Below are positions 1-10,900 of a DNA stretch of 64,000 bases, piece after piece (within the stretch, counting starts at the first letter, position 1; each line of letters opens with the position of its first letter). The position numbers and the translations under genes are program-made. The notes under the pieces are model-generated. The model saw only the letters and a program-made list of their open reading frames with translations. It had not been told where the DNA came from and did no database searches. Source of the stretch: Sarcocystis neurona (lineage: Eukaryota > Apicomplexa > Conoidasida > Eucoccidiorida > Sarcocystidae); assembly GCA_000727475.1 (NCBI GenBank), contig KL647298.1, forward strand, positions 2,495,067-2,559,066. Reading direction: 5' to 3'.

Positions 1-477
1 TCCTGCCGCCGACTCTTCTTCTTCCGCTGCTGCTGCTGCTGCTGCGACTTCTTCTTCTGCCGCTGCTGCTTTCCTCGCCTACCTTCCTGCGTCTCCCTCT
101 CCTGTCTCGCCACCCCCGCGCCCAACACCACCGGCTGCGGCGTCGTCCTCCTTCTCCGCGGAAAGTGCTGCGCACTCGCCTCCTGCTGCTGCTGCCTGCC
201 GATCAGCTGCTGCTGCTGCTTTCCCGTCCCTCGGGGCTGCTACATCGTCCCGGAGTGCCGCCGCTGCTGCTGCTCCTCCGTCTCGTCCGTCTCGTCTTCG
301 CTGCGGTGTTAGTGATGCCGTCCTCTCGCCTGCCCTTGCCGGTTCGGCTGCTGCTGTGTCTGCTGCTGTGGGTTTCTCCTCCGCTCCTGCTGCAGCTCGT
401 GGTGAACTGCTGCCCTCCTGCTGTCGCTGCCTCCGTCGTGCTGGTGTTGCTGTTTCTTCTCCTGTTGCTGCTGGATG
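1..477 (-). CDS. possible low-complexity exon of a neighbouring minus-strand gene (partial)
   Basis: No function recognised. On the minus strand one frame is open from about 477 to the window start. It reads as a charged, Ala/Gly/Gln/Glu/Arg-rich peptide, with pieces such as ERTASLTPQRRRDETDGG and LSAEKEDDAAAGG. That composition resembles the other genuine coding regions here. The plus-strand reading of the same bases is Cys-, Leu- and Ala-rich and less protein-like. A TGA at 478-480 breaks the minus frame, although the same frame is also open from 726 to 481. No start codon or convincing splice site was found, so this could be an internal or terminal exon, or only a by-product of a CTG/CAG array. 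Confidence 0.3.
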
Positions 478-1770
478 TCATGCAGCAGCCTCAGCAGCAG
501 CAGCCTCAGCAGCAGCAGCCTCAGCAGCAGCAGATCCCCCCACTGCGTCATTCCCGCCCCGCTGCTGCCCCTCGTCTTTCTTCTTCGCTACTTCATCGGC
601 AGGCGCTTCTCTGTGCGGGCCTGCTGCTCTGCGGCTGCTGCTATTACCTCCCGGTGCACAGGGCGGGGGGTTCAGCGGCGTCGGTGACTCTGCTGCCGTT
701 GCTGCTGCCGCCACTACTGTTCGTTGTCACCTTCGTGCACCTGCTGCTGCTCCACCTGCTGCTGCTCCACCTGCTGCAGCTCCAACTGCTGCTGCTGCTG
801 CTGGAAGTTCTCTGCGTCCATCTGTTCTTCTCTGTAGAGCAACTCTTTCGCTCCTCCTTCTGACCCTCCCCCCTCTGGGTCCGCCCCCCACCAACGGGAG
901 CTGCAGGAGCGGCAGCAACAACAGCAGGAGGAGCAGGAGTTGCAGCGGGACCACCACAGAAAGTGTTGACAGCAGCAGCTGCAACAGCAGCAGCAACAGC
1001 AGCAGCAGCAACAGTAGCACCAGGGGCACCAGGAGAAGCAGCAGCACCTGGAGAAGGAGCAGGGGCAGCGTGAACGACGGCAGCGCTACGAGGAGCGGCA
1101 GCAGCAGCATGCGAGAGTTTTCCACGGCAACAGCGTTCTACAGAAACTTCCTCGCCAACCGCATTCCTCTAGCTGCTGCGGAGAGTGCACCACTTCCCAG
1201 CAGCAAGGATGACCCTGCAGCAGAAGCAGCAACACTGGCACTTTCACCTTTCGAGAGAACGGCAGGGGCCGGAGGAGCAGGAGAAAGAGCCGGGGCACCA
1301 CCAGGACCGTGGACAGCAGCAGCAGAAGCAGCAGTAGGGGGCGATATACGGAAGAAAGAAGAAGCCTCATTTTTGTGGACGACCTGCAGAAGAGTGAAGC
1401 GACAGCATGCGCTGCCCTTGGAGGAGGAGGACAGCAGCGCCGGGCCGGCAGGCAGAAGCGCCAGCGCCGAGGCACATGCAACAACAGAGGTGACAGCTGC
1501 CGCAGCAGCAGCAGAAACGGCAGCAGCAGGAGAAACGGCAGCAGCAGCGCCAGCAAAGGAAGTACAGGAGCCGGAAGCAGAGAGGAAGGCTTTCTGCTGG
1601 CATGTGGGCCACCCCGCCGCGCGCCTGTTTGCCTCGCCTGCTGAACGGGCGACCCTTTCCCAGCAGCTGTGGAGCAGCAGCAGCAGCAACGGGTATGCGA
1701 GCAACAGCCACAGCAGCACCACGGACGCGTGGGGCAGCAGCAGCAACAGCAGCAGTAGGGACAGCAGCAG
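1..1770. repeat. CTG/CAG triplet-rich tract with strand switch near 870-900
   Basis: Positions 1-860 carry CTG/GCT runs on the plus strand. From about 900 to 1770 the plus strand carries CAG/AGC runs instead. All six frames are therefore open for long stretches, and open-frame length is not evidence of coding here. Confidence 0.9.
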
Positions 1771-1974
1771 GAGGACGCCGTGGGGAAGTCTGCTGACTCA
1801 ATTCTCCTCAGTGCGCGGAGGTATTATGCGGAGAAGTGAGAGGCTGCTGCGGAGAACCGAAGTAGCCGCGCACGCAGCCGTCAAGGCCGTAACACGACCG
1901 ACGGAAGATTTTCACTTCGCTCTGCTGTCAGAAGTTACCAGCGACCGAGCTCTTGCAGCCATGCGACAGCAAAT
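1109..1974 (+). CDS. COQ4: COQ4 exon 1
   Basis: Begins at ATG 1109 and ends CAA-AT before GTTGTA, phase 2. Up to about 1770 it encodes Ala/Ser/Glu-rich sequence. The conserved core starts near 1774 and includes AAHAAVKAVTRPTEDFHFAL and SEVTSDRALAAMRQQ, which align with the start of the COQ4 domain. The donor is non-consensus but gives the right phase for exon 2. Confidence 0.8.
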
Positions 1975-4900
1975 GTTGTACGCCTCTCTTGCGTCTCTCT
2001 TTCTATCTAGGCATATATATATACATACGCATATACATATATGTATATGTCTCAATATATGTATCCAGTTTTCCGTGTAACCGCACAGATGTATACCGTG
2101 GCTAAGTACGGGGTCGTGTGTATCTGAGTATATTATAGAGGCGTACTTGTCCACATGCACGTATTTGTCAATATTTATAGAGAAATTTGTTAACTAACTA
2201 AATATATATATATATGTATATGAAGATATATAGATATACGTATATGTATATATATATGTATGTGTACAGATATATACACCCGCTACCGATACTTAGGGGA
2301 TAAAACATTCTGCCAGTACACGTTCTTGGGTGGATTCGTCTATCTACATACAATACACATACATGCGTAGATATATATATATATATAGGTCCACGTACAT
2401 CCTATATGTATATATAGCATATAATATACATATATGTATAGTTCCACGTACATATGGTATGTGTATATAACACGTATAATATATATATACGTGTATGTAG
2501 GCCCATGTACAAATTATATATATATATGTAATGCGTATAATATATATATATATGAATACGTGTATATATATATGGGCACATGTACGTATTATATGTATGT
2601 GTCACACGTGTAATATATATCTGCATGCTGCGCGTGTGTAGGATGTGTGTGTGTGTGTCCATACACATATTTGGGCACTATATGCCCACATTCATGTGGT
2701 TATAGGTGCACGTATCTTTCTCTCTGCATGTATATCTTTATGTATGTGTATACAGACAATACTGCATGTGAACATGCATGCATATATATATGGTGAAGAA
2801 AACTGCATGCGTTTTTGTGGTGGGGTGTGCGGCCTGCAGAAGGCACCCGGACGGTCGACGCGTGCTGCGAGAGAAGCCGCTTCTCGACGCCCAGTCGCTC
2901 GACGTTGCTGCCCTCCGTTCTCTTCCGCCAGTCACGCTCGGGTATGTCCCCCGCCTCTATCGATTTATATATATATAGACCTGCATGCATATATATATAT
3001 AAATAGGCATAGCATATTTGTGTATATACACGTGGATCTCCTTCTTGTGTCTCTCTGCAGGTTTTGTAGCTTTCGTGAGGGATACACACGTATGAACGGA
3101 CCCTGGCATCTACACACTTCTTTTACGTGCATATATATATTAGTGTGCGCATATATATATAAACGTATATGTAATCGCATGCATGCAGATGTTTCTGAAC
3201 TCTCCGATGTCTTGCTGTGGGCACTTGGCAGCCTCGTGAAGATTTTGTGGACGCGCACGTGTGTATGTGGATGGTCTACGTGTCCCCCCTCTTCTTCCTT
3301 CCGTTTTGATTCGTGGCCCCTGCATGGCAGTCTACGGCAGTTTTCGGTGATATCTGCGGCAGCAGACCTACGAGCAGCAGCAGCTCCCTCATGCAGCAGC
3401 AGCTCCCTCATGCAGCAGCAGCTCCCCCATGCAGCAGCAGCTCCCCCATGCAGCAGCAGCTCCTGCGTGCAACAGCAGCTCCCCCATGCAGCAGCAGCTC
3501 CTGCGTGCAACAGCAGCACCAGCTATTTGTTCGCACGTGCCCGCGTGTGCGTATTTGTGTATGTGTGTGTCTCTCTACCCGGGGCCGCGCAGCAGCCTCA
3601 CCATCGATATATCAGGGCATGTGGAGACCACCGCCTACCGTCGCGCTCCCTTCGAGAATATATGCCGTGGAAGTGGGGAAGGAGCATGCAGCTTTCTCGC
3701 TTTCCCCTCTTCTTTACCTGTGTGTCTCTATATATATATGTGTGTGCCTATAGATATCCACATCTCTCTTTATGAGTATATATATATATATATATAAGCA
3801 GGGGCACAAATATGGATACAAATGTGGAAACGCGTGTAGACACGTATAGCGACGTTACGCAGAAAAAGGGGAAGAAGGCAGCCGCGTTTACAGAGGGGTA
3901 GGCGCGTATGTAGCGACGTGGCATGCGTGCCCTATACGTACGTATATACACACGTATACAGCAAATATATGGAGAGGTCGCCACCAAGCGCGTACATGCA
4001 AATGTATACGTAATCGTATAATCGTCCAGCACAAGTGCATGCATTTCATTTTTATAGGCTCGTCTACATATATATAACTCATATAGATATGCATATATAT
4101 ATATATATACATAGATAGATAGATTACTCGTGCACAAGTGTACGGTTAGGTGGTCCCATGTACATACGCTTGCGTGTGTACGTTCGAAAGAGGAGCGTAC
4201 ATCACATATCTGTATACACATTCAAATATATATCTTCTCTATACATTCATGCCTTCCTCATCTTATCTATATGTGTGTATATAAACCCTGTGTATGTGAA
4301 CTTATATATATAGTGAATATACGCATATGTATATATATATGTATATACACTACATCTATGTAATATTATATATATAATGCACATACGCGTATGTGTGTAT
4401 GTATACGTTACCCATCTATATAGATATGCTGTCGATATATATTGAGTGTAGGCATGTATGTATACGTGTGGATTAATTTTGTTTTCAGAGGGGCGTACAT
4501 ACGTTTCATGGATGGGAACGGCCTGCATGCGGGAGTGCGTCCTCCCGTTCGGCTCGTTGAGTCCCCAGAGCTGTCATACATTTTGACCCGCTACAGACAG
4601 GTAGGACACTGCAGCAGCAGGAAGCAGCACGGAAGCAAGAAGCCGCAGCAAGAAGAAGCAGCAGCAGGAAAAAGCAGCAGCAACACGAAGCAGCAGCAAG
4701 AAGCAGCAGGAGCAGCATGAACCAGCAGCAAGGAGCAGCAGCAAGCACCAGCAGCAAGCACCAGCAGCACGAAGAAACAGCAGCAAGAAGAAACAGCAGC
4801 AGTAGCAGCAAGGAGCAGCAGCAAGCAAGCCGCAGCAGCAACAGCGCGTCGAGAAGCATCAGAAGCAGCAATAGGAAGCTGCAAAAAGACGAAGCAGCCC

Positions 4901-7900
4901 CAAGCAGCAGTACCAAGCAGCAGTATTAAGCAGCAGCAGCCACACGGGTCCACTGACAAGTCTCGTGAGCCACGCAAGTACCAGTAGCAACAAGCAACAG
5001 CGCGTGAAGCCCCACTTGCAGCAGGCATGAGCACCGTGTTGCAGCAGCAGCACTGCCTTGTGGCAGCAGCAGCGGCAAGGAGTGCCAGCAGCAGCAGGTA
5101 GCGATGACGTGAAGCAGCAGCAGCAAGAAGGGGCAGCAGCAAGAGCAGTGCCTTGCAGCAGCAGCAGAAGCAGCACTGCCATGTAGCAACAGCAGCAGCG
5201 GCAAGGAGTGCCAGTGACAGCTGTTGCATGCGCGCTGCTCTTCTGCTGCTGCTGCTAAGTAGACTTTCCTCGGGTGAGAAGAGTTTCTGCTCTTGCGTGC
5301 TGCTGTCCTGGTGCTGGTGTGCCGCTGCTGCTGCTGGCCGCTGTTGGTTGCCGCTCCTACAGCGGCTGCAATTCACGTACGTGGATAGTGCGTACGTATG
5401 TGTATATATGTACGGCTACAATACACATACGTGAGTAGAATACGCAAACATGTGTACATATGTATGCCTGCAATACACGTACATGGGTAGTGTGTATGTA
5501 CATACATACATATGTATATATATGTGTACGTCTACAATACAAATACGTTGTATATATATGTATACACAAGTATGTCTACAATACACGTATATGGGTGGCG
5601 TACATACATGTGTAAACCTATACATGTATATATAAGGACGTCTGCAGTACACATATATCGGTAGTGTGTATACATATATGTATAGAGAAGAAGTAAGTAC
5701 GAACCGTGTCACGGCTGCTGCGGAGTGCTGGCGTGGGGTGCGCACATGCTGCCGTGTGTCGTGGCGTGGGAGCTGATGATTCCTGCTGCTGCTGTTTGAC
5801 GGCAGGGTTGGGACGGTCTGTGTGGCTCTATGCTGCTGCTGCTGCGAGGGGTGATGCGCCGATGGAAGGCTGCTGTTGTGCCGGGAAGTTTGCTGCTGCT
5901 CTCTGTAGTAGTTCGGCTGACCGCTGCTCCCGCAGCTGCTGGGGCGCATGCTTATGCAGCTCCACGACTTCCTGCACGTCGCGTACGGCATGGGCATTTC
6001 TGTAGAGGCGGAGGTCGCTCTGAAGCTTGTTGAATTTTTTCAAACAGGCCTGCCGGTAAGTTTGGCAGTTCACGCGTGCAGCGGGTATATATATGTATAT
6101 ATATGTATGTATATATATAGAGAGAGAGAGATACAGAGGAATTCACTTGCAGAGGTATTCCTGTATGAAACCGCGGGTGTACGTACGCCCACCACCTTGG
6201 AAGGAGGCATGCAGCCACCGTGCAGAGGCGTGTGTGTGTGTGTAGGTGTGTGGGTGTCCACGCGACTGCATATGCATCTAACATCTGGAGTGTACGTACA
6301 CCTCAGTGCCGCAGCGGCTGCCGCCTGCTTTAAGATAGGGGACGGCGGATAGATACGAGCAAACATACGCACGCGGGAAGCTTCGTCTACTTGAATCTCT
6401 TCACTTGTGTACCCCTGAGAATTACGTGTACCTCATGCAGTCACCCCGGTGGGGCGTACATACACCTGAATTGTTTGTACGTAGTGTACGTCTAGCCGTC
6501 CACTTTCTCGCTGAAGGGCTGTCTACGCCTGTCACCACCGCGTAACAGATGTGTCTAATGGAGTGAATATAGGTGTACGTACACCAGGCCTTCAAATAAC
6601 AGTGTGCAGGTGTGTGTGTATACGCAGGAAAGTGCGCTGTGGAGGACACAGATATTACTTCTGGGAGGTTGCCATGAGGTGTACGTACACCTGAAGCCGC
6701 ATATTTTCCAGCGGCAAAAAACATCATTCGCTCTCCGTGGATGCGCTCGCATGGAGGCATGAGGGCACGTGTACCTGTGGTCGTGCAGTTTCAGGCGCAT
6801 GCAGTCGGCGGCTGCAGTGTACATACACCCGAGAAATAGGGTGGTGTGTGTTAAGGCCATCCATGACACTGTCTACGTGGTGCATGCGCGCATGCAGCGC
6901 GGGGGGGGATTCGCGCGGGTGCTGCCCAGCAGGCAATTTAATGTGTGGGGAAGCGGGTGCGGTGGAGCTGCAGCAGTGTTTACGGCAACGTTCCACAGAA
7001 GCTCTGCAAAGAAAACTTCCACGTGACAGCAGCAGTGTTGTACGTGAAAATAGCAGTAGGGTCACATTTTCTCTCTTTTTGCTGCTCCTGTTGCTGCTGC
7101 AGGCGACGCTGCTGGCTGCTGTGTTCGGGCCGCTGGCAGCGCCGGTGATTCGAGCTCGTCTTCCCGCTAACTACTGCAATCCGCAGTATGCACCTGTCCA
7201 ATCTGCTGTTCTGCAAATCGAGACCTATCCTTCTTCTTCCGCTTCTTGTTCTCGTCCTTCTTCTCCCCCTTCTTCTCGTTGTTCGCCTTCAGCCGCTCTA
7301 CCTTCCCATGTTGCAGCCGGCCCGCAAGAGTCGTGCGCGCTGTTGTCCCCCCAGCGGCAACCGCGGCTGCAGGCGCAGCAGCAGGAGGACAAGGAGGGGC
7401 CCGACGCGAGGGAGAGAGAACAGGCTGCTTTAAGTGACCCGTCGCTTGACAACACAGCATACCGTACGTATCTCGTTGCCCCAACAGCAGCAAAAACAAC
7501 CGAGTGAAGAGCAGCAACAGAGAAGCAGTAGAATCAGTAACACTCGCAGCAGCAGGGGCTGCAGGTAGAAGACAAGAGCCACGCAGCAGCAGCAGTCAAA
7601 GCAGCAGGAGCAACAGCAGCAGCAGGAACGGCCGTCGCAGCTGTGTGGGGAGTAGCGGCAACAAAAGTGGCAGCAGGGACAGGAACAGAGACAGCAGTAG
7701 CTGCGATGGCAGGGCAGTAGTGGCGACACACTAGAGAAGACGGCAGCAGTCGCAGCAGAAGCAGCGGGAGCGACGTTAGTGCTACAACTCGCAGTCGCAG
7801 CAGGCAGCAGGAGTCGTACGGCAGTGCGTATCACCTGCTGCTGCTGCAGTGTGCCAGCAGCAGAGAAAGAGGCTCACTACATAACAAACGCAAAAATTTG

Positions 7901-10900
7901 TGAATACGATGAAGCAGCAACGCTATCAGACAGTTCACGTTCTGCTAGTTCTTTACAGACAAAACACGAATTCTACCATAAAGTCGAAAAACTGTATATT
8001 TTTTGTCAGTAGGGACGTAAAGCATTCACTGAGGTGATCCTGAGCAAAGCACACACATATATGAATGTGTAAAGACCACCTACAAAGCAAAATTGCCCCA
8101 CCCTTCTTCCCCCCGAGACTACGGCAAAGCTGTGTCTCAACAAAAGGGAACGAATTGATAGACACGTACTTGTGAGTGATACCGTCGTGCAGTCGGTGAA
8201 GAAGTAGCAGATTGTGAGAGATAGAGAGACAGAGAGATAAAGAATAGATGCCATACAGCTAGTACAGAGATAGAGAATTTCAGAAGTTGCGAAGAGACGC
8301 GTGCACATCGAATCAAGTGGTACACCCTCAAAAAGCAATGGATTAATGCAGTTGAGAGAGCGGTGACCGCACGACGCTTCGAGCCGGAGCGTGTTGTTCT
8401 CTCAGTCAAGTGAAGAATCACTTGATAAAAGAAAGGAAGGCCGCGGCCCTTTTCTTTTGAGACAACGAGGAGGCCAGCACGCCTGTGCTGTGCGACTTTT
8501 TCTTTGCGGAAGAAACGAAGGCCCTCCACACGCGACGCCTTTCTAGAGTTCCTCTTTGAATTGCTCGCCCATCAAAAAATTGGGTGTCCTACTGTGGGGT
8601 TGCCCGTACCGTCGACAGTCTCCTCCCAAGACGGACTTGGCCACGTCCACTCGCAGCTTTGTCGCTTCTTCAGCATAAATACGTTTGGGAAGAATTGCCA
8701 CACATACACACACACATACACAAACACACACACACACACACAGAAACACCACAGCGTTACACCCATTTCTTCTTCCTCGCAGCGACTTCCCTTGTAACCG
8801 TCTTTTTTGCTGCTCCGCACCGTCACGACTCTCCGCCCGTCGCCACTTTTCTTACTGCGTTAGCAGCCCTTGTTGGTGTTGCCTGCGTCACTGCAGAAGG
8901 GGAGATTTTCCCGCTGCTGCTCCTCTTGTGTCAATCGCTGCTGCTGCGACCGTTGCAGCGGCTGCGGCTGCAAGACTTTTTTCCTGCGTTGTCATCATGC
9001 GCCTCTGCCACTGCAGGAGGAGGGCACTTGCTGTCGAGAGGGGGCGGGGACAGAAGGCAGGAACACATGGAGGGGATGCGTGCAAGCAAAGCAGCGCGTG
9101 CAGACATCCGACGTGGAGAAGCAGCTACCACAAGTGTAAGGGAGGAGGAGAAGGTAGAGGAGGAGAACGGAGCGCGGAAAGGGGGAGAAATCAGTAGAAG
9201 TAGCCGCATGCGGATCCCGAACTCGAAGCAAGAACCTTTTGAAGATAGAAAGAAGGGAATTCCCGAAGACAGAGAGCAGCAGGTGTTTCTTCAAGAACTC
9301 AACAGAAAGGAAGTTCTTTATCCTCGGCATGCGCTGCTGACAGAACTCCTGCCCTGGGTGAGAACCTTTGTGCCTATACACATGCATGTATTAATTCATT
9401 CGTATATACATACATTCACGCACACATAAATACGTAGCTCTCTGTAGAACTCGTACGTACTACAACTCAGCTGATACGCGTTTGCTCATCTGCGTGAAAC
9501 TTTTCTTCCACGTGCGTACATGTGCAAGATATACGTACATATGCATTATATATGTATATATATATGAATATGTAGCAGGCATGCACTTTTATTTGTATCT
9601 GCATGGGACTGTATATCTATACAGGTATACGTAGGCATACATCTAACCGTGTCCACCTAGTCTCTCCTCTCTCTCTATATATATATGTAATATGTGCAAT
9701 CTATATGTACATATATTTGTACTACATATATATACCTGCGTTTGATTATATACACGATATGCAGTTCTATATGTATTTGCGCGGGACTGTATATCTATGC
9801 ACGTATACACAGGCGTACTGACATCTAACCCTCTTCCCCTAATGACACCTCTCTCTCTGTATATTATATATATATGTATAGTATATATGTGTATGATATA
9901 TATATATATGTATATGTGCATAGTATATATGTGTAAGATATAAGCAAATGTACTTGTACTATACATACGTGTATATATATGTATATATATCTGCAGGTTT
10001 GACTATGTGTCAGGCACGCGGTTTCTTTTGTATCTGCGTGGGGTTGTATATCTATACAGGTGTATAATGGCATACCTCAATTTGACACTTGCCCACTAGT
10101 GACACCTCTCTCTCTCTCTATATATATATGTGTATGTAATACATATGTGTAAGATGTACGTGCGTATACTTGTGTTTATATGTAGACCCACGTAGAGGTG
10201 GGCCCGGACGCACATGCCCATATATCTCCATTATCTGCACGTCTCGTTTTTTCTTTACTCTGACTTTCCCTCTTCCTCTCTACCCTTATATACGGATAAG
10301 TATAGATAGAATTAAGATATATACACATATATATATATATGTATGTAGATATGTATGTATGTACGAGGGTATGTCCTGTGGACCCTTCCGCTGTAGGTTA
10401 GAGGGGCATCTGCATGTGATGTAGTGCAGCTCTTCTGTTCTTCTTCTTCTCTTGTTTTCTTCTGGCGAACATTCGGTTGTTGCTCCGTGTCTCCCGTCTC
10501 CTGGGGGGCAACTCGCTGCACCGCGTAGCTGCTGCAGTGGAGCAGTATTTCTGGCCGAGACGTCTTTTTTTCTTCGCGCACGTAGAAACGGAGGGAGACG
10601 GAGACACGCTCGCTCACTGGCTGTAGGATTGTGCAGCTGCGGTGTAGACTCCTCGACGAAGCGGCAGCAGATGCTCTTTATGAGAATAAGGGAGCAGAAC
10701 TTCTGCAGCAGTCGTCCTAGAGGAAGGAATAGACAAACAACACGCTCTTTTCGTGGGAAGATTCCCTCCATCTTCGTGCTGCTGCATGCGCGTCTCGTGA
10801 AGCGCTCTGCTCGCTTCGGCAGAGTGTCCCGGGACATCCCCGAAAAGTGCAGAAGCGTTTCTCTCTTTGTGACGCTTTAGCTGCGGAAAGCGGTGGCAGT

